From positions 13,182,997 to 13,246,996 of the forward strand of contig NC_089501.1 of NCBI RefSeq assembly GCF_036850765.1: a stretch of 64,000 bases of DNA, in the 5' to 3' direction. Origin of the DNA: Saccopteryx bilineata (taxonomy: Eukaryota > Chordata > Mammalia > Chiroptera > Emballonuridae). Of the stretch, positions 37,811-47,796 are shown one piece after another. The translations under genes were made by a program, and so were the position numbers. The notes under the pieces are model-generated. The model was not told the origin of the DNA. It searched no databases and was given only the letters and a program-made list of their open reading frames with translations. Positions within the stretch are counted from its first letter, which is position 1; each line of letters begins with the position of its first letter.

Positions 37811-38956
37811 TGGCCACTTTTAGTGAGGGTAGGGAGAAAGGTCCCATCTGGAAGACAGTCTGAGACAGGTGACCCTGAGTTTTCTAGTTTAAAAGACTGA
37901 GATCCTTAACTGACTTAAAAATTCTGGAGCAGAAATACATTGTAAGGGGCAATGAATTCTATTTAGGGTTTGAAGTCACTGCTGGACACACAAGCGGAAA
38001 TAGTGACTAGGCTATCAGAAATGTCTATAGAACTTAGCACAGGGAAGAGCTAGAGATGAAGATTTGGAAATGGTGACACACAGTGGTTGTCAAAGTCATG
38101 GGAGGAAAGAATGATGATAATGGACAATACTTTTTGAGTATTTATTGTTAGGACAGTCTTGACAAATGTTTCAAGTTTACAATGCTCACTCCCATAAAAA
38201 CTTAAAAAAATTGAGACATGAGTGTTTCAGCTTACACCATTAAGATCGTGCTTAACAGACTATGTTAGTGAAGTAGTTAGTTGTGCGTGGTGGAATAATA
38301 CACAGTAACATGGCATATGAGTGAAAGAGTTGGCCCCTTCCAGTGGGCAAGCCAATCAGAGAAATAAAGGTAAAAAAATTGTTTACATTCATTTTTTGTC
38401 ATTTTCTCTGTTACGATAGTCTAGTGTACAGTCCAGTATATTTATATCCTTTTTTTTCTATGACTAAGTTTTTTATTTCTGGATTATGATATTACAACTG
38501 TGTTAGGATAAGTAGGTGATATAGGCTAAGGTGTGTTTCTACTTACAGCAAAACTGGGTTATGTCACTCTCATAGGAACAGAACTGTGTTGTAACCCGAG
38601 GCCCCCCTGTACTTAGCTTAAAGAATATATCTACAAATCATAACACACAGAACAGTATTCCATAAGATCAAAAGTGTCACACTTTCTAAATTTATTTGTT
38701 AAATTTGGCACCTAATGCTCCATCTTGCACATCGTAGATACTTAAAAGATACAAACCTTCATTCGATTTTACTCTTCTAGGTGATGCCAGGGGACAAGAT
38801 TGACACTCTGCTAGAATCTGGCAGTTGTATTCCAAACTGTGCCAGACCATTAGTCTGAGCTCTTATGAGAGCTACAGAGAATGCTATTTGACAACTGTCT
38901 CCCTTCAAGATGACTGCAAGAAACTATGTGAATGTGTATATTCTTTCAAGAGTTTC
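37811..38956. other. Intergenic, no recognised gene
   Basis: No repeat of clear family; no protein-like frame. Confidence 0.45.
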
Positions 38957-39152
38957 CAGAAGTCCCCAAACTATGGCCCTCAGGCTGCATGCAGACCCCC
39001 TGAGGCCATTTATCCGCTCCCCACCCCCCGCTGCACTTCCGGAAGGGACAACTCTTTCATTGGGGGTCAGTGAGAGGAGCAGTATGTGGCGGACCTCCAG
39101 TGGTCTGAGAGACAGTGAATTGGCCCCTGTGTAAAAGGTTTGGGGACTCCTG
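38957..39152 (+). mobile_element. Internally deleted hAT element (second family)
   Basis: It keeps both ends of the 2248-2613 family ('agtccccaaactatggccc' and 'aaaggtttggggactcctg') in only 196 bp. The internal AT-rich part is missing. No clean target-site duplication was seen. Confidence 0.8.
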
Positions 39153-39153
39153 G

Positions 39154-39460
39154 AGACTGACCACGTTGTGGTACAGTGGGGAGAACATCAACCGGGGACT
39201 CTGAAGACCCTGATTTGAAACCCTGAGGTTGCCAGCTTGAGTCCAGGATCATAGACATGATGCTATGGTCATTTTCTATAGCCCAAGGTTGCTGGCTAGA
39301 GCAAGGTGTCACTGGTTTGGTTGGACCATTCCTACTTCAGGCACATATGAGAAAGCAATCAGTGAACAACTAAAGTACTGAAACTACACGTTGATGCTTC
39401 TCATTTCCCTTCCTGTCTATCTCTCTTGTCTAACTCTCCCTCGCATGTGCTAAAAAAGAG
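39154..39460 (+). mobile_element. SINE-B at the left boundary of the duplicated block
   Basis: 'gactgaccacgttgtggtac' head through 'gttgatgcttctcat' and a short A-rich tail. Sequence immediately after its tail (39461 on) resembles the sequence immediately after the SINE-B at 44606-44945, which makes the pair candidate recombination sites. Confidence 0.8.
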
Positions 39461-40183
39461 GAAGAAAGAATGGGTTTACCTTGCTATCCTTACTGAGAAA
39501 TGTCCTGTGGTTTCAGAAACCACTGATAATGATAGTGTTGAGAAACAAATTAATACAGTAAAAACTTAATACAACAAAACCCATAACCATAGATTTTCTA
39601 ATGTGTTTAAACAGAGAATCTCTAATTTCTTAAAAACCAAAGTAAATTGGCATTAAATTGTAGATTTTCAAAAGTGTAAAGGCTTGGACTTGGTGAACAT
39701 GTTAAGGACACTACTCTTTTATGGATTCTTGCTGTATTGGCCAAGAGTGAGCTTGCTTAAAGGCTTTAATCACTGTAAAAAAAAAAAATAGAAGACTAGA
39801 TAACGAATATGTGGCACATATAAAAAAAAGTGTAAAGGTATTTCAAATGTTATTTGTCTCTTAGAAAAAATTCTTGAATCCTTTCTATACTACTACTATT
39901 TTATTCAATCTCCACTAAGGGCTAAACATCTGTGCAAAGTTTTCTCAGAATAGAGTTGGGCATAAAAAGCTTGGTAATCTTCAATAGACCCAGAACTAGA
40001 ACCACCTATTGCTCCAGAGGTGCTGGGGGTGGATGCCAGAGTGTTAGACTCAACTGCAGGTGCCGGGAGGAAATGTGGACCATCAGGCAGGACCCAGACT
40101 CTCAGGGCTATGGAAACATGTCACAGGGGTGGAATGATCATCAGTATTCATGGGATCCATTATGGGTAGCACAGTGGTGGTAA
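39461..40183 (+). repeat. Tandem duplicate, copy 1 (outer part)
   Basis: It aligns in the same orientation with 44946-45846: 'tactgagaaatgt', 'aaccactgataatgatagtg' and 'cttggtaatcttcaatagac' occur in both in the same order. Copy 1 carries an extra 143-bp retroposed insert (39683-39825); copy 2 carries an extra SINE-B (45107-45447). Confidence 0.9.
39683..39825 (+). mobile_element. Chimeric retroposed insert
   Basis: A perfect 13-bp direct repeat AAAAGTGTAAAGG flanks it (39670-39682, 39826-39838), and the second tandem copy has the empty site. The first part shares about 55 bp with the reverse complement of about 48937-48995 ('ttggtgaacatgttaaggac'). An A12 run follows, then 'gataacgaatatgtggcaca', which looks like L1 ORF2, then an A8 tail. 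Confidence 0.8.
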
Positions 40184-40329
40184 CCCCAGGAGTTGGTGTT
40201 GGGAGACACAAGCTGACAGGATAATAGCTCAGGATGTTGTTCTGTCTGTAATGAATTTCAGGGGCAGGACTGTAATCTCATATTCTAATCCACAAAATTC
40301 CTAAAGCTGACTTTAACCTGCAGCTCTGC

Positions 40330-40620
40330 CCTCATGATGGATCACTTTCTTCTCACCCTCAGTACTCCCATCTATCTCTATGTTCTCTTTCCAACCTCAG
40401 ATTGCCAAGCTCCTGGCACCCCAGAGCCCTGGTCATTCAGATTTCTGCTTAAATGCCCCTTTCCCTGGAGGCTTTCTCAGGACACTCTACCACATGATTC
40501 TATTCTAATTATCTGCATAAGCTTGAGAACTTTCCCATCATTATCTACATTCTCTCCACTACAGTGAGTTGTAACTCAATGAGATATATACACTCAATAA
40601 AAGCAAGCTTTCTGTCTTGT
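40330..40620 (-). mobile_element. LINE2-like ancient fragment
   Basis: 'ctgcttaaatgcccctttcc' and 'ggaggctttctcaggacact' follow the LINE2 3' pattern. Its counterpart is in the right inverted arm at about 59560-59790. Orientation is uncertain. Confidence 0.45.
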
Positions 40621-42317
40621 TCTTGTGGTATCCAATAATCCCAGTCACTGAGGAGCAAGGGAAGGATATTTTTGGTTTTGTTTTTGGAAATGTAGGATTA
40701 CAGAGATGATGGGACAGAGGTGATTTGCTTTAAAATTCAATTTTGCTGCAAGTTTTCAGGGAGCCTGGCAGTACCTGGTTTAATCTCTAAAAAGAGAGCC
40801 CCAACTGTTCTGCATGACAATGAGGAACTTGATCTGGGGACAGCTTCTGTAGACACCAGAGAGCAAAGCTATTCATCAAAATGCTATGGAATGCTGGGCT
40901 TGTGCCAGGCACTGGTGGTAAGAGGTAACTAAGAAGGTATATAGATGGCCTAAAAAAAAGAATAATACATTACTTGCCCCTTCTCTAAAAATTCACTCAG
41001 TTCTGTAGGCTACTTATTCTTCCCAGATAAATAAAGCAAACCTATCTGAAGGGAGCCAACAGGAACGGGTTCATTGGGACCTGCCCACACAGACTCCATA
41101 TCCAGACACCCTCCTTGGAGTGAGGTGGACAGCAGAGGGCACACCAATTCTCTTAAGGTAGTAGAGGGTTGCTGAGTCACCGAATACAATCCTTGGTCTA
41201 AAACTCAGCATTCATTCGAATTCTTAAATTGTGTACAACAGATATTTGTTGTCTAATCCTAAAGTTGCAATGTAAGAGGTAATCTTTCACATTGAGTATT
41301 AATTTAATAGGCACATCCTGTTTGTAATTATGTTTTACATATGCTACTCAATTTACTAGACTCAACAGTCTTGAAAAGTGAGCACTATTATCTTGACTTT
41401 ACAGATGGGAATACTGAGTTTCAGAGGTGTTAACTTATTACACACACACACTGCACCTAACTTCAAAGGCCATGTTCCTTTACATATGTCACCCTGCTGT
41501 GAAGCTGCACAAACTGAGGCTCAGTTTCACAGAAGTGGTTGGTTTGTAGCAGAGCAATGGTGCTTTGAGAAAAATAAAAATGCTGGAAATAACATGTTAA
41601 TTAGATGTTGCTGCAGTTAAAGTGTCTTTTTGTTCAAGTAGTATTTTTGAACAACCGAGTATACCCCAACCCCCATTGATAAACTTGGTGGTCACTGAGT
41701 AAGAATTTAACACTCCTTCAGAAACCAACACTGTAAGAACATACCTGAAAGAAAGAGAAAAGTCATAATCAAAAAAATATATTCAGTCGAATGTCCTTTA
41801 TGTCTTGTGAGAGATCAGGCAGAGGAGAGAGTAGTCAGGGTGAATGAAGCTGAGGGTTCTATTCAGAGGGGAGATAGAATGGACACAGACATCAATGATA
41901 TCAGCACTGGAGCTGGGTTTGGTGTTAATGAGCTTATGATAAAGAAAAAAAAATCTGCCTTTGAATGTTTCCCGTAAATGATCAGGTGTTTTTGGTAACT
42001 GGTCTGTCTGTGACTCGGCTCAGGAAAAAGGAGGCTGCAATAAGAGGAGTTTATGGTTTTTCTCATTTTGCCCAAGTAGGGAGTATTGTTTGCATTGAAC
42101 AGCTGCATTGGGGAAGGAAGGGTGAGGAAAGTGCCCTGGTTTGTTGTCAGATGCATGGACACAATTGTTCCAGTAGAATGGAGTCAGTGCTCATTCAGAG
42201 CTCATGTATTGGAAGAGAATGCTCATGCTCATCATACGGCAGCCCTGGGAAAGGAAGTCAATGGTGTGCATGGTTGGGTTGGGTTCTCAGCAAGGGCTGG
42301 TTGGTTTTCTTGAATAA

Positions 42318-42329
42318 GAAAGCGAAAGT
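42318..42329 (+). promoter_or_regulatory. CALHM6: ISRE-like element upstream of CALHM6
   Basis: GAAAGCGAAAGT fits the interferon-stimulated response element / IRF binding pattern GAAANNGAAA. It is about 155 bp before the CALHM6 start codon. Human CALHM6 (FAM26F/INAM) is known as an interferon- and IRF3-responsive gene, so position and motif agree. Binding itself is inferred. Confidence 0.7.
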
Positions 42330-42483
42330 TCACAAGGCTAGAGAAGCCCTCTTCCCCTTTCTTGAAGTTGCTTCTTAGCAAAGTAGAAAGCCCCAGACCA
42401 GAGCCCACCGAACCCATTGAGGAGCGGGCCAGCCAAGAGTTGCAAGCACCTAGGCCTGTTCACTGGCTATAGGAAGGGAGACC

Positions 42484-43011
42484 ATGGAGAGGTTACAGAC
42501 GGTCGTAGACCTGACCACCAAGCACCAGCACGCGCTGGGCTATGGTCTGGTGACTCTGCTGACTGCTGCTGGGGAGCGCGTCTTCTCCACGGTGGTGTTC
42601 GAGTGCCCTTGCAGCGCCACCTGGAACCTGCCCTACGGCCTGGTGTTCCTGCTGGTCCCCGCGCTGCTGCTCTTCCTTCTGGGCTACGTTATTAGAGGTC
42701 GCACGTGGCGTCTGCTGACCGGCTGCTGTGAGCCGGGCGCCCGCACCGGCTGCAGCCGAGGGCCGCGCGGGCTCCTAGTGTGCGCGCAGCTCATCGGGGC
42801 GGCTGCGCTCGCGCCCCTCACCTGGGTGGCCGTGGCGCTGCTCGGGGGCGCCTTCTACGAGTGCGGCGCCAGCGGGAGCGGCGTCATGGCGCGGTTCCTC
42901 TGTCAGGGTCGGGACTTCGACTGTATGGACCAGCTGCCGCTGGTGCCCTGCAAGAAAGCCCCAAAGCCCGCAATGCAGGACCTCCAGATGGAACTCAGGG
43001 CCCAGTCGCAG
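42484..43011 (+). CDS. CALHM6: Calcium homeostasis modulator family member 6, exon 1
   Basis: Encodes the first 176 residues (MERLQTVVDLTTKHQHALGY to LRAQSQ). CALHM6, also called FAM26F or INAM, belongs to the large-pore channel family and acts at myeloid/NK-cell contacts. Three of four membrane segments are visible at about residues 17-36, 49-70 and 97-122. The extracellular CxC motif is C41/C43 (ECPCS), with C127, C140, C147 and C156 after segment 3. The start codon has a strong context (gagaccATGG). Donor GTCAGG follows 43011 with the codon boundary intact (phase 0). The exon is CpG-rich, unlike its surroundings. Confidence 0.96.
42490..42960. promoter_or_regulatory. CALHM6: CpG-rich segment over CALHM6 exon 1
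   Basis: Dense CpG and GC-rich text (for example GGGCCGCGCGGG, GCGCGCAGC) sits in an otherwise AT-rich region. It coincides with coding exon 1. I have not computed observed/expected CpG. Confidence 0.6.
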
Positions 43012-43976
43012 GTCAGGCGGCGTCGACGGACGCGATTGGGAGGAACGGAGAAAGGCGATGGGGGAATGAGGGCGCACCGGGTTAAGTAGAAATGCCCTTT
43101 TCTCAGACACCTGACAAACTGGAATGCTTTCTTGCTTCTAATGAGCTAACAAGCAAATGGAGGAAAGGCACTTTATTTCGCTGCAGGCACCTACTCAGTG
43201 CCAGATACCGCACTAGGTCCTTATATTATATATTGGTATCCTGCTTCTTTATAGCGAACACAATGCGTCTAGGTCAGGTTTGTGCAGCCATACGTAGGCA
43301 GAATTGCTCAGAGGCGTTTTAAGGTCGGTTGAGGCTCTGGGCACAGAAGGAAATATTGGGCCCCTTAAAAAATAGAGAGAGACACATGGAAAATAAAAAT
43401 ACATGTTAACCATATTTTAATAAATAAAAAATCTTATGTACTATTAATGTTAAAATTGCACATATGAAACCAAACGGTTCATTAGAAAAAAGTGTACAGT
43501 TGGGGTTTTGCGGGCCCTTCAGAAGTCGGGGCCTAGGGCACTCGCCCTGTGCTCCCACCCTTATATCCTGCCTTCAATTGTAGCAATTCAATTGTTACAA
43601 TTAAAGGGGTCTGCCTGGCTCTAAAGCCACCACCCCACACTTTTCTATGGAATATAAAACTCAGAGGTTCCTGAAAATGAATGTTTGCTTCATTGGATGT
43701 GCCAATATTCCTCGTTTTGAGTCCTAGGGGAGTGACATATGCGCATCTCCCTGGGCCCTCGAGGTGACTTGGAATATGACTGACTTGCAGAGCAAGCAGT
43801 TGTACTGAGGGCTCCGGAGGCCACTGCCATTCTTTTCTCTTAAGAGATTGAGACCTGAAACAGTTGCTTGTTCATCATCATAACTGCTGAGTAGTTCAAA
43901 CTTTACCTGAGGACTTTATGTACTAAATTAGTATAAATATTTTGCTGTTTTCCTAGTATTTTCTTTGTTTTCGTAG
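43012..43976 (+). other. CALHM6: CALHM6 intron
   Basis: Donor GTCAGG, acceptor TTTTCGTAG. It contains one copy of the hAT element that also mediates the nearby inversion (43309-43574). Nothing else recognised. Confidence 0.9.
43309..43574 (+). mobile_element. Non-autonomous hAT element, third family, copy 1
   Basis: Left end CAGAGGCGTTTTAAGGTCGG and right end resembling 'cccacccttatatcctgcct' match the copies at 45847-46115 and 59931-60220. The middle has 'catatgaaaccaaac' and 'gttggggttttgcgggcc' in common. Right end is mutated; the exact end is uncertain by a few bases. Confidence 0.8.
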
Positions 43977-44399
43977 ATAATAGGCTGGATCCTGATAGCT
44001 GCTGTTATCATTTTATTTCTGATTATTACATCCATCACCCGATGCCGATCTCCAGTAAGTTATATGCAGCTGAAATTTTGGAAAATCTATATGGAACAGG
44101 AGCAGAAGATTTTCAAAAGTGAAGCCATAGAACATGCAACCGAATTGGCAAAAGAGAATGTTAAATGTTTCTTTAAGAATGCAGATCCAAAGGAATGCTT
44201 TACTCCAAGCAGGAAAGACTGGAAACAGATTTCATCACTATATACTTTCAATGTGAAGAACCAGTACTACAGCCTGTTGCACAAATACGTTAACAGAAAA
44301 GGGAGGAGTCACAGTAGCAAATCTTCTGAAGGAGATATAGTGGATCCTGTTCTTCAGTTTGTAGATACTCCTGGTATAGACACCACTTCTGGGTTATGA
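43977..44399 (+). CDS. CALHM6: Calcium homeostasis modulator family member 6, exon 2
   Basis: Encodes the C-terminal 140 residues, in frame with exon 1 for a total of 316 residues (human is about 315). It opens with the fourth membrane segment IIGWILIAAVIILFLIITSI, followed by VSYMQLKFWKIYMEQEQKIF and a cytoplasmic helical domain with ATELAKENVKCFF. It ends DTTSGL and TGA at 44397-44399. The AUG at 44064 is internal, not a start. No disabling change seen. Confidence 0.96.
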   Translation: MIGWILIAAVIILFLIITSITRCRSPVSYMQLKFWKIYMEQEQKIFKSEAIEHATELAKENVKCFFKNADPKECFTPSRKDWKQISSLYTFNVKNQYYSLLHKYVNRKGRSHSSKSSEGDIVDPVLQFVDTPGIDTTSGL

Positions 44400-44549
44400 C
44401 CTCATGAATGAATAGGAAAAGGGGTTCTTTTGAATTATTGCTTCTTTAAAAGATAAACATTAGGATTGTTTATGGTGGCCTATTCTTCTTCTTCTTTTTT
44501 TTTTTTTTTTTGTCTTCCAAATTATGACAACATGGAATTTTAGATCTGA

Positions 44550-44555
44550 AATAAA
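44550..44555 (+). terminator. CALHM6: CALHM6 polyadenylation signal
   Basis: AATAAA about 150 bp after the stop codon; the only canonical hexamer close by before the SINE-B at 44606. Confidence 0.65.
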
Positions 44556-44605
44556 TATTTAGAATTTTACTTCTTTATTATATTAATTATTTAAAAAGAA
44601 AGGTT

Positions 44606-44945
44606 AACCTGACCAGGTGATGGCACAGTGGATAGAGCATCGACCTGGGGCACTGAGGACCCAGGTTTGAAACCCCGAGGTCACTGGCTTGAGCATGGGC
44701 TCACTGAGTTCTAGCTTTAGCATAGGATCATAGACATGACCCCGTAGTTGCTGGCTTGAACCCTAAGGTGACTGGATTGAGCAAGGGGTCACTGGCTCAG
44801 CTGGAGCCCTCCCAGTCAAGGAACATATGGAAAGCAATGAACATCTAAAGTAACACAACTACGAGTTGATGATTCTCATCTCTCTCCCTTCCTGTCAGTC
44901 TGTCTCCCCTCTCTCTCTCATGTGTGTGTGTGCATGTTGACACGT
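44606..44945 (+). mobile_element. SINE-B between duplicated blocks
   Basis: 'cctgaccaggtgatggcaca' head, ending in GTGTGTGTGTGC and an A/T tail. It has the same orientation as the SINE-B at 39154 and is followed by the second copy of the same downstream sequence. Confidence 0.85.
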
Positions 44946-45846
44946 TAAAAAAATTTTTTTTATCTTGCTTTCTTTACTGAGAAATGTCTTGTGGGTTCTG
45001 AAACCACTGATAATGATAGTGTTGAGATAAAAAGTAACACAGTAAAAACATAAAACAAAACCCTTAACCATTGGTTTTCTAATGTACTTAGAATCTCTCA
45101 TTTCTTTTTTTTTATTTTTTAATATATATATATTTTTTTTTTTACAGAGGCAGAGATAGACAGGGATAGACAGACAGGAACGGAGAGAGATGAGAAGCAT
45201 CAATCATTAGTTGCGCGTTGCGACTTCTTAGTTGTTCATTGATTGCTTTCTCACATGTGCCTTGACCGCGGGCCTTCAGCAGACCGAGTAACCCCCTGCT
45301 GGAGTCAGCGACCTTGGGTCCAAGCTGGTGAGCTCTTTGCTCAAGCCAGATGAGCCGGCGCTCAAGCTGGCGACCTCGGGGTCTCGAACCTGGGTCCTTC
45401 CGCATCCTAGTCCGACGCTCTATCCACTGCACCACCACCTGGTCAGGCTCTCATTTCTTAAAAACTAAAGTAAATTGGCATTAAACTGTGGATTTTCAAA
45501 AGTGTAAAGGTCTTTCAAATATTATTTTATCTCCTTTAGAGAAAATTCTTGAATCCTTTCTAAACTACTAATATTTTATTTTATCTCCACTAAGGGCTAA
45601 TTAACTGACCAATGTTTTCTTAGAACAGAGTTGAGTATAAAAGACTTGGTAATCTTCAATAGACCCAGAACTAGAACCACCTATTGCTCCAGAGGTGCTG
45701 GGGGTGGATGCCAGGGTGTTAGACTCAACTGCAGGTGCCGGGAGGAAATGTGGACCACCAGACTCTCAGGGCTATGGAAACATGTCACATTGGTGGAATG
45801 ACCAGTATCTGTGGGATCCATGATTGGGGAGCACAGTGGTGATAAC
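44946..45846 (+). repeat. Tandem duplicate, copy 2 (outer part)
   Basis: Direct counterpart of 39461-40183 with a SINE-B insertion. It ends exactly at the hAT element: the last bases GTGATAAC (45839-45846) correspond to GTGGTAAC at 40177-40184 in copy 1. Confidence 0.9.
45107..45447 (-). mobile_element. SINE-B, inserted after the duplication
   Basis: Minus orientation, to 'ccacctggtcagg'. Target-site duplication CTCTCATTTCTT (45095-45106, 45448-45459). The first tandem copy has the uninterrupted site near 39610-39630. Confidence 0.93.
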
Positions 45847-46115
45847 CAGAGGTGGATTAAGGTCAGTTGAGGCCCCATGCAGAAGAAAATATTGAGCCCC
45901 TTAAAAGAGAGAGAACAATAACAATAAAAATCATGTTACCCATATTTTTAAATAAATAAAAAATATTATATACTATTAATGTTAAAACTGCACATATGAA
46001 ACCAAACTAAGTGACATGAGGAAATAGTGTAAAGTTGGGGTTTTGCAGGACCCTTCAAATGTCGAGGCCTAGGGCACATGCTTGCCAGGTGCGCCCACCG
46101 TTAAGTCCGGCTCTG
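45847..46115 (+). mobile_element. Non-autonomous hAT, third family, copy 2 (inversion breakpoint)
   Basis: Left end CAGAGGTGGATTAAGG, right end CCGTTAAGTCCGGCTCTG. Left flank is GTGATAAC, but the right flank is CALHM6 exon-1 sequence rather than the same 8 bp. The missing partner GTGGTAAC is found (as GTTACCAC) beside the oppositely oriented copy at 59931. This copy is probably a recombinant of two original insertions. Confidence 0.88.
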
Positions 46116-46249
46116 GCTGCAGAGGCACTCGAAAACCACGGTGGAGAAGACGTGCGCTTTCCGCGCGTAGTCAGCAGAGTAACGAGACCATATCCCAGTG
46201 CGTGCTGGTGCTTGATGGTCAGGTCCACGACCATAGGGAGCTTCTCCAT
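46116..46249 (-). pseudogene. CALHM6: Truncated CALHM6 exon 1 pseudogene
   Basis: In reverse complement it starts ATG (46247-46249) and reads MEKLPMVVDLTIKHQHALGY, matching CALHM6 residues 1-20 and on to LLT. After that a net +2 bp shifts the frame, although the nucleotide match continues to the position of the CxC motif. It stops abruptly at the hAT end (46115), matching CALHM6 position 42615. No remainder of the gene was found beyond the other breakpoint. It cannot make a channel. Confidence 0.93.
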
Positions 46250-46405
46250 TGTCTCCCTTCCCAGAGCCCAGTGGACAGGATTTGGGTGCTTCTGCCTCTT
46301 GGCTGACGCACTCTCCAAATGGTTTCTGTAAGCTCTGGTCTGGAGCTTTCTACTTTGCTAAGAAGCAACTTCAAGAAAGGGGAAGAAGGCTTCTCTGGCC
46401 TTGTG

Positions 46406-46417
46406 AACTTTGCTTTC
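46406..46417 (-). promoter_or_regulatory. Decayed ISRE copy upstream of the CALHM6 pseudogene
   Basis: The reverse complement reads GAAAGCAAAGTT where the intact gene has GAAAGCGAAAGTT. One G is lost, so the two GAAA half-sites no longer have their 2-bp spacing. Confidence 0.75.
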
Positions 46418-46891
46418 TTATTTCAAGAAAACCAACCAGCCCTTGCTGAGAACCCAACCCAACCACGCACACCGTTGACTTCCTTTCCCAGGGCTGCTGC
46501 ATGATGAGCATTCTCTTCCAATTCATGAGCTCTGAATGAGCATTGACTCCATTCTACTGGAACCATTGTGTCCATGCATCTGACAACAAACCAGGGACTT
46601 TCCTCACCCTTCCATCCCCAATGCAGCTGTCCAATGCAAACAATGCTTCCTACTTGGGCAAAATGAGAAAAAAAGTGAATTCCTCTATCACAGCCTCCCT
46701 TTTCCTGAGCCGAGTCCCAGGCAGACCAGTTACCAAAAAACCTGATCATTTATGGGAAACATTATTCAAAGGTCAATATTTGTTTCTTTATCATAAGCTA
46801 ATTCACAACAAAGCCCAGCTCCAGTGCTCTGATATCTGTGCCCTTTCTGTCCCCCTTTCTGAACAGAACCCCCAGCTTCATTCACCCTGAC

Positions 46892-47359
46892 TGTGGTAGA
46901 CTGCAAGTGGCAAAAAGCCTTTGTAAATTGAGGCTTAGCAAAAGGCTAAGTTCTCCCCCTCCCACCTCCATATTGGCTATGAAGCTGAGTATTTGCACTC
47001 ATCTCATAGCCCCATTTTACTTGCTTGCTTAAGTTGCTGGAACCAATTTACATGCCCTTCCTCTCATCCTTTGCTTGTTCAGATGTTGGTTGACTTCACT
47101 TATACATGGTGGGGGGATTCCTGTTTATGCCTTAAGAGAATTCCTGTTTTTGCCTCAGACGTGTGACTTTGTATCAAAGACTTCCTTATTTGCATATGGC
47201 TATATAATAAAGCAAACTGGGGGCTATGGGACTCAGATATTGCCATCAGCATTGAAGAGGCCTCCCGATCCCATCCTCTTTTCTCGGTGAATCTATTTTC
47301 TTAATTCCACACCGTTCTCCCTCAGGACCCAGAATTACTAGCTGTACTGGTTCACGGCA
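46892..47359 (+). mobile_element. Solo LTR of an endogenous retrovirus
   Basis: It is 468 bp, begins TGTGGTAG and ends CGGCA. Flanks are CCTGAC (46886-46891) and CCTGAT (47360-47365), a 6-bp target-site duplication. The paralogous left arm (near 41815-41850) shows the empty site. Inside is a TATATAATAAA box/polyadenylation cluster near 47201-47212. Class II (betaretrovirus-like) is suggested by the 6-bp duplication. No coding sequence. Strand assumed from the TATA/AATAAA order. Confidence 0.85.
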
Positions 47360-47739
47360 CCTGATTATTCTCTCCTCTGCCTGATCTCCTATGGGACATA
47401 AAGGACATTCAGCTGAATGCATTATATTGATTCTGCTTTTTCTCTTTCAGGTATGTCCTTATACTGTTGGTACTTGGAATAGTGTCCAATTCTTACTCAT
47501 TGACCCCAAGTTTAACAGTGGGGACGGAGGGATACAAGGTTGTTCAAAAATACTACTTGAATGAAAAAAACATTTTCAACTGCAGCTACATCTAATTAAC
47601 ATGTTGTTTCCTCCACCTTTAGTTTTCTCAAAGCACCATTGCTCTGACACAAACTAATCACTTCTGTGAAACTAAGCCTCACTTTGTGTGGCTGCAAAGC
47701 AAGGTTAGGTACTTGAAAGAACATGGCCTTTGAAGTTAG

Positions 47740-47745
<6 letters not shown>

Positions 47746-47793
<48 letters not shown>
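47746..47793. repeat. (GT)n microsatellite
   Basis: About 24 GT units. The paralogous site in the left arm (41439-41452) has only about 7 CA units. Confidence 0.95.

Positions 47794-47796
<3 letters not shown>

Larger units (their letters stand above)
40184..42615 (+). repeat. Left arm of a large interrupted inverted repeat
   Basis: It pairs with the reverse complement of 46116-59930, ignoring later insertions in the right arm. Anchor pairs: 40181-40215 with 59890-59925, 40440-40560 with about 59620-59740, 40690-40725 with about 59400-59440, 41060-41240 with 48360-48540, 41640-41860 with 46865-47580, 41960-42480 with 46250-46760. It ends within CALHM6 exon 1. By eye about 85-90% identical. 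Confidence 0.92.

Noticed and set aside
41965..42378. 137-codon frame upstream of CALHM6
   Set aside because: It lies in the promoter/5' flank, matches no family, and its inverted duplicate does not preserve the frame.
42775..43110. Antisense and +1/+2 frames over CALHM6 exon 1 (also 42417-42695 and 42780-43085)
   Set aside because: Shadows of a GC-rich coding exon; the CALHM6 frame explains the sequence.
44064..44399. Separate small gene starting at the ATG at 44064
   Set aside because: This is the second exon of CALHM6; the exon begins at 43977 after a TAG acceptor, in phase with exon 1.
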